Positions 43,293-55,083 of a stretch of 64,000 nt of DNA are shown here, piece by piece. A model generated the notes under the pieces. That model saw only the letters and a list, made by a program, of their open reading frames with translations. It was not told where the DNA came from and ran no database searches. Source of the DNA: Accumulibacter sp003538495 (GTDB lineage Bacteria > Pseudomonadota > Gammaproteobacteria > Burkholderiales > Rhodocyclaceae); NCBI RefSeq assembly GCF_029255145.1, contig NZ_JAPUVQ010000148.1, positions 62,001 through 126,000 of the forward strand. The letters are read 5' to 3'. A program made the translations under genes and the position numbers. Positions within the stretch are counted from its first letter, which is position 1. The number at the start of each line of letters is the position of its first letter.

Positions 43293-44957
43293 TCAGTCCT
43301 TGCCGGGCGGGCGCGGTCGGCGCCAGACAGCGGTCAGCGCGGCGAGTTTGGCGCGCGGCGCGAGACGTTCGTCGGACAGCGCTTCGAGAAAATCGGCGAG
43401 CGGTTTCGACTTGGCGATGGCGAAGCCGGTGAGCAGTGCCGACGGGACGGCGACCAGCAGGAACAGGGCGAGCCGGTCGCCGAACGGGGCTTGCGCGGCG
43501 TCGAGCAGGTTCATCCCGAGAACGCCGGTGGTAATTGTCGCGATCAGGCCGGCGGTGGTGACGACGGTCAGGCGTACCACCGTGTTGGATTGCCGGCGCA
43601 AGCTGTCGCTGTCGAGATACTGGCTCATGTCCTGAATCTCCTCGCGCAACTCGGTGTATAGGCGCTCGGTGCCGAGGTGTGCTCTGGTCATGGCAAACAG
43701 CGCGCGGGCCTGCGCCTGGTCGGAGATCTCGTAGAACCAGTAGCGATGGGTGAAGCGCAGGAAGACTTCGAGGATCTGCCGGATCGCACGCTTGAAGTCC
43801 TTGACCGATTCGGCGTCGCCGATCCGGAGGTGATTGAGCGCCGTCACCAGCCGATCGGAGAGCATCAGCAAGGCTGCCTTGTGGAAGTGCGGAATCAGTG
43901 CCAGCAGGAAGAACTGGTGCCGAAACTGCCCGAGCAGGCCGTTCTCCAGTTCGGTGAAATACGGGTCGCGGGCGCTGCCAAGCATCACCACCGCATGGCC
44001 GCAGGAGAGCAGACGGGTGCCCGGCTGCTCGGCGTGCGGGTGCCAGTAGCGGTCGTAGCAGTAGCGGGCTTCGAAATCGTCGAGCTGCAGTCCGGCAGCG
44101 GGCGGGGCACCAAGCTTCCCCGGTCCGGTCACCAGCACCAGGCGGGCGAAGTCGTCACGGCTGAGGGCGCGCGGGTCGTCCATCGCCAGGTACGCCAGGA
44201 GCGGCATGCGGTGGTACTCGATCTGCCGGTAGCGGACCAGTCCGTCCGCGTCGGAGTGGTGCAGGACTAGCGGTCTGAGCAGGAATTCCCAGTGCGACGC
44301 GATGCACGGGGCGCGGAAGCGGGAGACGAAGGAGAGGTACTTGCGGCGTTTCTCGTAGTCTGAAACAGCCAGCACCTGCCCATCATGCGCGATCCATTCG
44401 GCGCTCTGCAGGCAGTGGCTGCCGCTGCCGTCGTCGTCCCAGGACGGCGGGTAGGCGCGCCCGAAACGGTACAGCGTATCGTGTACCCGCCGCAGTTCGA
44501 GGTCGTTGCCGAAGATCTCGACGACCAGGATGACGACCTCGATGTCGTAGAAGAAATAGAGATCGAGGTGCACGATGTCGAAATCGATCGGCTGGTCGCT
44601 GTCCTTGTAGCGCATCCGCACCTTGGCCACGTCATGGCGACGGAAGATACGGATCGGCGACTCGTCGTAGTGCACCTTGCTTCCTTCCCGGCTGCCGACT
44701 TCGCCGTAGAGAAAGCGCTGGACGTAAGGCAGAAAGGTGACGAACTCACTGTAGTGGCGCTCGTGAAACTGCCCGGGGTCGCCGCAGAATTCGTCGACCA
44801 GTTCCCGCCACGGGTTGTCCGGGTCTGGCCGATCAAGCAGCTGGCTGTGGTTCTGAAAGGGCCCGCCGGTGGTCAGCGGCATCAGTTGCAGGGGCCACAT
44901 CAGGATCTGCCGAAAATGTCTGACCCGCTGGTTTGCGTCGTTTGTCGCCTGGTCCAT
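43293..44957 (-). CDS. CorA-like membrane protein with large N-terminal domain
   Basis: The ATG at 44957 (GGAG 7 nt upstream) gives 554 aa. A long, mostly soluble N-terminal region (1-460), rich in aromatic and charged residues, is followed by two helices close to the C terminus. The first ends in GMNL (481-484), the GMN signature at the pore of CorA-type divalent-cation channels, then a short periplasmic loop and a second helix (LALFLLVAVPSALLTGFAIA). The N-terminal part is about 200 residues longer than a standard CorA. Mg2+ or another divalent ion is a reasonable guess. It lies 188 nt upstream of the P-type ATPase on the same strand. Confidence 0.75.
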   Translation of the reverse strand: MDQATNDANQRVRHFRQILMWPLQLMPLTTGGPFQNHSQLLDRPDPDNPWRELVDEFCGDPGQFHERHYSEFVTFLPYVQRFLYGEVGSREGSKVHYDESPIRIFRRHDVAKVRMRYKDSDQPIDFDIVHLDLYFFYDIEVVILVVEIFGNDLELRRVHDTLYRFGRAYPPSWDDDGSGSHCLQSAEWIAHDGQVLAVSDYEKRRKYLSFVSRFRAPCIASHWEFLLRPLVLHHSDADGLVRYRQIEYHRMPLLAYLAMDDPRALSRDDFARLVLVTGPGKLGAPPAAGLQLDDFEARYCYDRYWHPHAEQPGTRLLSCGHAVVMLGSARDPYFTELENGLLGQFRHQFFLLALIPHFHKAALLMLSDRLVTALNHLRIGDAESVKDFKRAIRQILEVFLRFTHRYWFYEISDQAQARALFAMTRAHLGTERLYTELREEIQDMSQYLDSDSLRRQSNTVVRLTVVTTAGLIATITTGVLGMNLLDAAQAPFGDRLALFLLVAVPSALLTGFAIAKSKPLADFLEALSDERLAPRAKLAALTAVWRRPRPPGKD

Positions 44958-45127
44958 GGGTGTCTCCGGAAGCGTTGTCGCGGCAGCCTGCCGGCTGGCA
45001 AGCGTAGGTCCTCGCGCCCCGATCGTCAATCTCGTGCAGCAGAGGCCAGTGGCCTTGCCGGCGGCGGCGTACAGCGGTCAGGCAGCACCGCGGTCGCCAG
45101 GCAGCGCATCTCTGTACTGGCCGGTGA

Positions 45128-46054
45128 TCAGCCGCCGAGCGCCGCCAGCAGCGTGGCGATCATCGCTTCGGCCTGACGGCGGTAGCCGCTGCCAAACAGA
45201 TTCAGGTGATTGAGCACGTGGTAGAGCTGATAAAGCGTCTTGCGCAGCGCGAAACCGTCGGCGAGCGGCCATGACTCGCGGTAGGCGGCGTAGAAGCGGT
45301 CCGGAAAACCGCCGAACAGCTCGGTCATCGCCAGATCGGCCTCGCGGTCGCCAAAATGCACCGCTGGATCGAACAGCGCCAGGCGGCCCGACTCGTCGGT
45401 CGCCGCGTTCCCGTACCACAGGTCGCCGTGCAGCAGGCTCGCGGTCGGGCGATAGCCGGCGAACAGCAGATCCAGCTTTTCCAGCAGGCGCTCGCCGCCG
45501 CCGATCAGGCTGGCGTGGTCGCCATGACGCCCGGCCAGCGTCAGCTGCGGCAGCAGCCTCCGGCGGGAGAAAAACGCTGACCAGGACTGGTGCCAGGTGT
45601 TGTCCTGCGGCGTACTGCCGATGTAGTTGTCGCGCTGCCAGCCGTATTGCGTACCGCGGACGCGGTGCAGTTCGGCCAGCGCGCGCCCGGCGACGGCGGC
45701 GTCGCGTGGTTCGCGCAGCGGATGCAGACGCAGGTATTCCAGGACCAGGTAGGCCTGCCGGCCACGGACTCCATGGCCGACGACGCGTGGCACGCGCAGC
45801 GCGGAGCAACCAGCCAGCGCCTGTAGGCCGTCGGCTTCGGCGGCGAACATTTCGGCCAGATCGGCGTCATTCACCTTGACGAACCAGAGCCGCTTGCCGG
45901 CCCCGACCAGCAATGCGCGCGAGATCGAGCCGCCACCGATCTCGGTGACGGTGTCGATGTCGGCTGCCGGGCCGCTGTCGTCCGCCGCATCGGAGGCGAT
46001 CAGCTCGCGCAGTGCCGAAGCGAGCGCTGGGTTCAGCGCCGGGGCGAGACTCAT
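45128..46054 (-). CDS. Fructosamine kinase family protein
   Basis: Members of this family phosphorylate sugar-derived adducts on amino groups so that glycated protein or small molecules can be repaired. The 308-aa protein has the N-lobe ISRALLVGAGKRLWFVKVN with the ATP-binding Lys. The family motif GWQRDNYIGSTPQDN follows, then the catalytic loop LLHGDLWYGN and the metal motif LFDPAVHFGDREADLAMTELFGG. Length and motifs are ordinary for the bacterial family. It is likely a single gene: 170 nt separate it from the CorA-like gene and 234 nt from the divergent lipoprotein. Confidence 0.92.
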   Translation of the reverse strand: MSLAPALNPALASALRELIASDAADDSGPAADIDTVTEIGGGSISRALLVGAGKRLWFVKVNDADLAEMFAAEADGLQALAGCSALRVPRVVGHGVRGRQAYLVLEYLRLHPLREPRDAAVAGRALAELHRVRGTQYGWQRDNYIGSTPQDNTWHQSWSAFFSRRRLLPQLTLAGRHGDHASLIGGGERLLEKLDLLFAGYRPTASLLHGDLWYGNAATDESGRLALFDPAVHFGDREADLAMTELFGGFPDRFYAAYRESWPLADGFALRKTLYQLYHVLNHLNLFGSGYRRQAEAMIATLLAALGG

Positions 46055-46288
46055 CCTGTTTGCTCCGGGAGTCGCGGGAGGTCGGTGCCGTCGGCCGCGA
46101 TGGCTCGTGACGCGGCCTGCACGGCGGCATTGCGGGTTCGCGATCCGGGCCGACCGCCGGCTTTACGCCGGGTCGCCGATATGTTGTGATGCGCTGATAA
46201 CACCAGTGCGCGATGTTTTCTCGAAGTCCGTCGTCGCATTCCTTCCTTCCTGCTTTCCCGTTCAACCGCTACCTCGGAGTGCAAGATC

Positions 46289-46618
46289 ATGAACAACCGC
46301 CTGCTCGTTCTATCCGCCTTGCTGGCCATTACCGTCTCGGCGTGCAGTCAGAAGGACGATTCGGCCGCCAAGGCGGCCAGGGAGTCTGCGCAAAAAGCGG
46401 AAGCCGCCATCGGCAGCGCCGCGGAGGCGACCAAGACCGCGGCAAAGGATGCCGCTAGCGCGGCCAAAGAGAGCGTGGTCAATGCCTCGGCAGCGACCAT
46501 GGAAGCCACCAAGGAGGCGGTAGAGGTGACCAGGGAGGCCAGCAAGGAGATGGTCGTAAAGGCCGCCGACGCCACCAAGGAGGCTGCTGACAAGGCCAAG
46601 GAGGCGGTAGGCAAATAG
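46289..46618 (+). CDS. Small Ala/Lys-rich helical lipoprotein
   Basis: The 109-aa precursor has a short signal with lipobox TVSAC (Cys19). The rest is a continuous amphipathic helix made almost only of Ala, Lys, Glu, Val, Ser and Thr, with irregular repeats such as AAKDAASAAKESV, ATKEAVEVTREASKE and ADATKEAADKAKEAV. These recall LEA-type or apolipoprotein-type 11-residue repeats. Composition makes homology calls unreliable. It stands alone between divergent and convergent neighbours. A role at the envelope under stress is only a guess. Confidence 0.8.
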   Translation: MNNRLLVLSALLAITVSACSQKDDSAAKAARESAQKAEAAIGSAAEATKTAAKDAASAAKESVVNASAATMEATKEAVEVTREASKEMVVKAADATKEAADKAKEAVGK

Positions 46619-46633
46619 CTTCCGGCCGATCGA

Positions 46634-46662
46634 CGCGCCGGGCAATCCGCCTGTCCGGCGCG
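46634..46662. terminator. Inverted repeat between convergent lipoprotein and diguanylate cyclase genes
   Basis: CGCGCCGG (46634-46641) and CCGGCGCG (46655-46662) are perfect 8-bp arms with a 13-nt loop, 16 nt after the lipoprotein stop. There is no T-run, so it may act only as an RNA 3' stabiliser or a factor-dependent site. Confidence 0.35.
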
Positions 46663-46702
46663 CTGTCTGCCAGGGGTTCTCTCACCTTCGCTGGTCACCG
46701 CT

Positions 46703-48133
46703 TCAGGCGGCGGTCGACCGGTGCCGCCGCAGGTGGTCAAAGAACTGGCGGTCGCTATTCAGCAGATGCCTGGTGATCACATCATGGGCCAGGAGCTTGA
46801 AGACATCGCCAACTCCCTGGGTGCCGGCGCGAAAAGCCGCGGCCGTGGCGAGCGCCCTGGCGACGAGTTCGCGGTGCTCGGCGATATGCTGCGTAGCGCC
46901 GGGATAGCCGGCGGCGACGAAGACCGTCTCTTCAGCGCGGAAGTGTTCGAGCAGGTCGCCGAGCAGCCGGTCGACCATCGGGTTGACCAGCTCCGGCGCC
47001 TGTCCGGAAAGGATCGCCGACAGCAGTTCGTTGGCATCTGCGAAGAGCAGTCGGTGACCGCGATCGATCGCTTCGTCGCCGCATTCGTATGCCGATCGCC
47101 AAATCAACTGCACGAAATTGGCGGCGAAGTTCTCGCTCGCGTCGCCTGCGCCGCGCGCTTCGGGGGCCAGCTGGACCTGATTGCGGCCGCCGGCCTTGGC
47201 GCTATAGAGGGCTTGATCGGCGCGCTGGAACCATTCGGCCCACGTTTCGCCGGCGCCGCATTCGGCGACGCCGACGCTGACGGTCAGCTGGCCTACCTCG
47301 GGAAAACGGGCTTCGGCGATCCGAGCGCGCAAGCGCTCGGCGAGGGTCGCAGCCGTGGCGCGGTTGGTGTCCGGGCAGAGGACGACGAATTCCTCGCCGC
47401 CCCAGCGTGCCAGCGAGTCGGTGCCACGGAGCATTCCCTGCAGCTGGCCGGTCAGCGACTGCAGCACCAGATCGCCGCAGCCGTGCCCGTAGCGGTCATT
47501 GATCGCCTTGAAGAAATCGATGTCGACGATCAGCAGGCTCAGGGGGTGCTGGTATCTCTCGAAGCGCCCCATTTCGCTGCCCACGCATTCCTCCAGCCGC
47601 CGCCGGTTCCAGGCTCCGGTCAGCTTGTCGGTGCTCGCCACCTGCTCCAGCTCGACGACCGCCCGCTGCAGTTCCTGATTCGCCTGCCGCAGGCTGTCGA
47701 GCGTTTGCTGCACCGTCCTGCTCGCCTGCTGTGGGGGGGATTCGTAGACCAGCGAGACGATCGACTGCAGTTTCTGGTCGGCCCCGAGGACCGGCAGTTT
47801 GAGCCACAGGTAGTGCCCGGGGTGCCCGTCCAGCGGCAGGTCGAGCTCCTCGGACGCCACCGCGGCGCCGCTCAGGATGCGCTGGTCGCAACGCTCCAGC
47901 GGCGCCTGCAGGGCAGCCGGCAGAAGCTCGCTCTCCGATCGCCCGGCCAGCGTCCCGCCGTCGTGGCAGAGTAGTCGTTCCATCACCGGGTTGGCCAACC
48001 GGTAGCGTCCGTCCAGCCCCTTGACGCCGAAACCGACACCGCCTCCGACGTGCATCAGCAGTGGCAGCAGCCCTGCCATTTGAATGACTCCATCATCGGC
48101 GAGGGTCGTCTGGATCAAGTCGTCTTCGTTCAT
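46703..48133 (-). CDS. Diguanylate cyclase with PAS and C-terminal hemerythrin domain
   Basis: This protein should make cyclic di-GMP under control of an oxygen- or NO-binding site. The ATG at 48133 gives 476 aa. A PAS domain (about 25-135) and a coiled coil precede the GGDEF domain with active site RWGGEEF and an upstream RGTD inhibitory site. The C-terminal hemerythrin domain (about 345-470) has all diiron ligands of bacteriohemerythrin: His in IDRGH, HFRAEE, QHIAEH, and the closing RHLLNSD. No membrane helix is seen, so it is cytosolic. It is 238 nt from the next cyclase gene upstream. Confidence 0.92.
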   Translation of the reverse strand: MNEDDLIQTTLADDGVIQMAGLLPLLMHVGGGVGFGVKGLDGRYRLANPVMERLLCHDGGTLAGRSESELLPAALQAPLERCDQRILSGAAVASEELDLPLDGHPGHYLWLKLPVLGADQKLQSIVSLVYESPPQQASRTVQQTLDSLRQANQELQRAVVELEQVASTDKLTGAWNRRRLEECVGSEMGRFERYQHPLSLLIVDIDFFKAINDRYGHGCGDLVLQSLTGQLQGMLRGTDSLARWGGEEFVVLCPDTNRATAATLAERLRARIAEARFPEVGQLTVSVGVAECGAGETWAEWFQRADQALYSAKAGGRNQVQLAPEARGAGDASENFAANFVQLIWRSAYECGDEAIDRGHRLLFADANELLSAILSGQAPELVNPMVDRLLGDLLEHFRAEETVFVAAGYPGATQHIAEHRELVARALATAAAFRAGTQGVGDVFKLLAHDVITRHLLNSDRQFFDHLRRHRSTAA

Positions 48134-48371
48134 CCCTGGCGGATCCTCGATGGCGCCGGGCGCTGGCCCGGAGATGGGCATGGCGCCTGTTTCGCGGGCG
48201 CCCGGCGCGCGCGAGTATACGATCTTCGAGAGGGGTAAACAAGTTGTCGCTGCAATTTACCCATTCGCCTTGCCAGGGCCGGTCAATGACCGGGATTGGT
48301 CTGCCGCCGGGAAGCGTGGAACCCAGCCCTGCCGGAACGGCGAACGTCCAAGGAGGCGACGCGGGGTGGCC

Positions 48372-49427
48372 TCACTTGGCCGCTTCAGTCTGCGGGCGCG
48401 GCGCCAGAGCGACCCGATTGCGGCCCTGTGCCTTGGCGGCGTACAGCGCTCGATCGGCGCGGGTGACAAGCGCCGTGGCCGACTCGCCGGCAACGTGGTC
48501 GGCGACGCCGATCGAGACGGTGATGTTGCCGATCAGCAGTTCGTCGCGGGTACCGTTCGTGACGCGGCTGGCAGCGACCAGCGCGCGCAGTGTCTCGGCC
48601 AGGCCGAGCGCGCCGCCGCGCGGTGTCTCGGGCAGGATGACCGCGAATTCCTCGCCGCCGAAGCGCGCCGCAGTGTCCTTGCCCTTGACGTTGGCCCGGA
48701 GGATCTCGCCGATCCGCGCCAGTACCCGATCGCCGAACAGGTGCCCGTGCGTGTCGTTGATCCGCTTGAAGCGGTCCACATCGATCATCATCAGGCACGG
48801 CCCGGGGAACGGCGTGGGTTCCTGCTGCAGGCAAGCGGTGATCGCATGATCGAAGCCCTTGCGGTTGACCAGGCCGGTGAGCCCGTCGAGCAAGGCCTCT
48901 TCGCGGGCGCGCGCGACCTCTTCCTTGAGCTGCTGCGCCTGGCGGCTGCTGTCGTCCAGCTTCTCCTGCAGCGTGCCGATCGCTTGCTGCATGGCACGGG
49001 TGCCACGCAGGATGTCCTGGAGGCCCGGTGCCAGGTCTGCCACGCCGTCTGGCGGTAGGAGCGTGTCGATCCAGGTCTCGAGCGAGCTGCCAAAGCGCGA
49101 CGCCTGATCGCCCGCGTGGCCGGCCGATTCGGACACCTGGTCGACCAGATGACTGACGCTGTCGCCGATGCGCAGCGCGGTTTTCGCGTCCAGTTCGGCG
49201 ACGTGCTTGTGAAACAGCGCGCAGGTGGATTCGTCGTCCAGCTTGCCGTGTTCCTTGAGCCGCCGGTCGATCGCCGCCTGCAGCTCCGGGTTGAGGCTCG
49301 CCACGTATTCGTACCAGATGGCGTAGCTGATCGGATGCAGACCTGCGTCCTGCTGCGTCATCCGTTTCACGGCCATCCGCAAATAGTCAGCGCTCTGGGC
49401 AACGCTGTGACGGTACTTCATCCGCAT
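48372..49427 (-). CDS. Diguanylate cyclase (GGDEF)
   Basis: The 351-aa cytosolic protein has an N-terminal all-helical region (SVAQSADYLRMAVKRMTQQD, HPISYAIWYEYVASLNPEL) of the type found in many proteobacterial cyclases, a coiled coil, and a GGDEF domain with intact active site RFGGEEF near residue 260. The inhibitory RxxD position reads KGKD, so product feedback may be lost. It lies 48 nt after the REC-GGDEF-EAL gene and may be the last gene of that operon. Confidence 0.93.
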   Translation of the reverse strand: MRMKYRHSVAQSADYLRMAVKRMTQQDAGLHPISYAIWYEYVASLNPELQAAIDRRLKEHGKLDDESTCALFHKHVAELDAKTALRIGDSVSHLVDQVSESAGHAGDQASRFGSSLETWIDTLLPPDGVADLAPGLQDILRGTRAMQQAIGTLQEKLDDSSRQAQQLKEEVARAREEALLDGLTGLVNRKGFDHAITACLQQEPTPFPGPCLMMIDVDRFKRINDTHGHLFGDRVLARIGEILRANVKGKDTAARFGGEEFAVILPETPRGGALGLAETLRALVAASRVTNGTRDELLIGNITVSIGVADHVAGESATALVTRADRALYAAKAQGRNRVALAPRPQTEAAK

Positions 49428-49475
49428 CCTCGCTTGCTGGTTCTTGTCGGCGTGCTGTGCCGGCCTGAGTTTACT

Positions 49476-51588
49476 TCATTCCCCGCAGCTTGTTGGGGGT
49501 AATACGATGCAGCCGCGGCGCAGCAGGGACTCGATCTGGTCAGGCGGTAGCGGCCGGCCGAACAGGTAACCTTGCGCCTTATGGCAGTTTGCCTGCCGCA
49601 GGAATTCGAGTTGTTCGCGCCTTTCGACGCCTTCGGCGATTACGTCCAGCCCGAGACTGTGCGCCATCGCGATGATCGCCGTGGTGATGCCTGCATCATC
49701 GGCGCTGTCGGGCAAACCACGCACGAAGCTCTGGTCGATCTTCAACATGCCGATCGGAAAGCGCTTGACGTAGGACAGCGACGAATAACCGGTGCCGAAG
49801 TCGTCGATCGAGAAATGCACGCCCATGGCGCGCAGACGATGAAGACCGTCGATCAGTCGGGTGTCCGGCTCCATCAGGATGCTCTCGGTCAATTCCAGTT
49901 CGAGTCGGCCGGCGTCGATGCCGGTCTCGGCAATGATTGCCGCGACGCTTCCCAGGAAGTCGTGCGCGCGGAGCTGCCGGGCCGAAACGTTCACCGCGAC
50001 GCGTGGCGCGTGCACGCCATTCGCCTGCCATCTGCGTAGCTGCTGGCAGGCGCTGCGCAGCACCCAGTCGCCGATGGCGACGATCAGGCCGCTGTCTTCG
50101 GCGACCGGAATGAACTGCGCTGGCGAGACCACCCCATGGTCCGGATGCCGCCAGCGAATCAAGGCCTCTATGCCGACGATCGTCCCGTCTTCGGTCAGCA
50201 CCTGTGGCTGGTAGAGCAGGTAAAACTCGTCGCGCTCGAGTCCCTTGCGCATGTCGTTCTCGAGTGCCATCCGGGCCATCGTTTCGGTGGTCTGCGTCTT
50301 GTCGTACAGCTGCCAGTTATTGCGCCCCTGTTCCTTGGCGTGATACATCGCCGTGTCAGCGTGTTTGAGCAGCGCGGCGGCGTCCTCGCCGTCGTTGGGG
50401 AAAATGGCAATGCCGATGCTGGCGGTGACGTTGATCTCCTGGTCGCCGATCCGGAACGGGTGGCCGAGCAGCGTCTGCAGCCGCCTGGCCACCGCCTGGA
50501 CGGTCTGCGTGTCCTCCAGATCGGCGAGCACGACGGTGAACTCGTCGCCGCCCAGGCGGGCGAAGTGCATGCCCGTTTCGTCGAGTGCCGGTCGGGCGAC
50601 GAAGTCGCCGGTGCGCAGCTTCTCCTTCAGGCGTGCGGCGACAGCTTGCAGGAGATAGTCGCCGGCGCCGTGACCGAGCGTGTCGTTGACCCGTTTGAAA
50701 CCGTCCAGGTCAAGGAACAGCAGGGCCACCTGACGGTTGGTCCGGCCGGCGCGACGCAACTCGTGGTCGAGCTTCTCGAGAAAGTTTTCGCGGTTCGGCA
50801 TGCCGGTCAGGGTGTCGAAGTACGCCAGGCGCCTGATTTTCTCTTCGTTGATCTTCTGCAGGGTGATGTCGCGTACGACGCTGACGATCTTTCCGGCTCC
50901 ACTTGGCGCGATGCGTGCTTCGTAATGGTGGATGCCGTCGGCCATCGGCAACTCATAGACGATGGACTGCAGTTCCGCGTGCGCCAGTGCGCGCTCGATT
51001 CCCCCCAGCAGCAGCTCGGCGACGTCAGCGGGCAGCACCGCCGCCGCCTTGCGACCCAGAAATTCGTCGGGCGCGAGATACGGCGCCGTACCGTAACCGC
51101 CCTTGAAGTCCAGGTAGGTGCCCTCGCGGTCCATCAGAAAGATCATGTCGGGGATGGCCTGCACGATCGCCGCGTGTTTCTCCTCAAGCTCCAGCAAGCG
51201 CCGGGCAGCCTGCGCCGAGCGCAACACATAACGTGCCCGGTGACCGAGAATCGGCCAGTTGATCGGCTTGGCAATGAAGTCGTTGGCGCCCGATTCGTAG
51301 GCCCGGTTGATCGACTCCAGATCGTCCATGCCGGTGACCATGATCACCGGCAGCTCGCTCATGTCCCAGCGCTGGCGAATGCGTCGGCAGACCTCGAAGC
51401 CGTCCACTCCCGGCAGGTCGACGTCGAGCAGGGCCAGGTCCGGCGTTGCTCCGGTCAGCACCTCGAGTGCCTCTTCGCCGGTTGCAGCCTCGTTCACCTC
51501 GAACTCGAACCCGGACAGCGCTTCCCGTTCCAGCAAGCGCATCACCTGGTCGTCATCGACAACCAGCACGGTTGGCCATCGGGATGCA

Positions 51589-51602
<14 letters not shown>
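49476..51602 (-). CDS. Response regulator with PAS, GGDEF and EAL domains
   Basis: The 708-aa protein begins with a receiver domain (Asp60 in LLDVDLPG, Lys in AKPIN). A PAS domain (about 140-260), a GGDEF domain (RLGGDEF) and an EAL domain (starting GIEALIRWRHPDHG) follow. Both output domains keep their signature residues, so it could make or break cyclic di-GMP, with the receiver and PAS deciding. The ATG overlaps the end of the hybrid kinase gene by 14 nt. That makes the kinase its probable phosphodonor. Confidence 0.95.
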
Positions 51603-54435
<2,833 letters not shown>

Positions 54436-54451
54436 TCGCGGGCGCTGCCGG

Positions 54452-54913
54452 CTATTGTTCGACGGGCAGGCCGGTGGCGGTCCAGACGGCGAAGCCGTCA
54501 CGCATCCAGAGCACGTTCCGGTAACCCGCCCTGGTGGCCAGGACGGTTGCCTTGTACGACTTCCACCCCTTCGGCCCATCGCTGTAAATAACGATCCTGG
54601 CGCCCTTGTCGGTGGGCAGCTTGGCGAGGTCGAAGGTGTCGAGCGTGGCATCGAAGTCCGGCTTGAACTCGCTCTTTTCCTTGTAGGCGATCAGGCGGGC
54701 GCCGGGCAGGTGACCTTTGCCAAAGTTGAGCGGGTTGCGCATGTCGAAGAAGGTCGCGGCCTTGCTGTCGAGCAGTTCCTTGGCCTGGTCAACGGTGATG
54801 ATCGTGGCTCCCTTGACGGCGGTCGGCGTATCGGGTTTGTAGTCGGCAGCCAGCACTGGCGCTACGGTCAGCGCGAGGATCGCCGCCAGACGGGCAATTG
54901 ATTGCGTGTACAT
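54452..54913 (-). CDS. Secreted rhodanese-like protein lacking the catalytic cysteines
   Basis: The ATG at 54913 gives 153 aa with a Sec signal peptide (ARLAAILALTVAPVLAADYKP), so the protein is periplasmic. The rest is one rhodanese domain: VDQAKELLDSKAATFFDMRNP, GHLPGARLI and the active-site loop VIYSDGPKGWKSYKA. In related periplasmic rhodaneses of the CxxxxCW type this loop has two cysteines. Here they are Ser111 and Gly116, so sulfur transfer by Cys is not possible. As first gene of the operon with the hybrid kinase, it may be a binding or sensing partner; this is inference. Confidence 0.88.
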   Translation of the reverse strand: MYTQSIARLAAILALTVAPVLAADYKPDTPTAVKGATIITVDQAKELLDSKAATFFDMRNPLNFGKGHLPGARLIAYKEKSEFKPDFDATLDTFDLAKLPTDKGARIVIYSDGPKGWKSYKATVLATRAGYRNVLWMRDGFAVWTATGLPVEQ

Positions 54914-55083
54914 GAGCAGGATTCCAAAGGGATGGTCGACACGACGAGGAATGCACGTCTCGATGACGTGCTCCATTCAGGGTAGCGGCTCATCGCAGCA
55001 GAACTTGAGGGTCGCTCCCATTTCGCCAGGTGCTGGCGGCTGGCCGGACCCCGGCGATGGCGATCCCGCGGCGTGGGCGTTGG

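Noticed and set aside
46171..46179. GCCGATAT before the small lipoprotein gene as a sigma-28 -10 box
   Set aside because: The sequence 11 nt upstream (GCCGGCTT) has no similarity to TAAAGTTT, and the gene has no link to motility.
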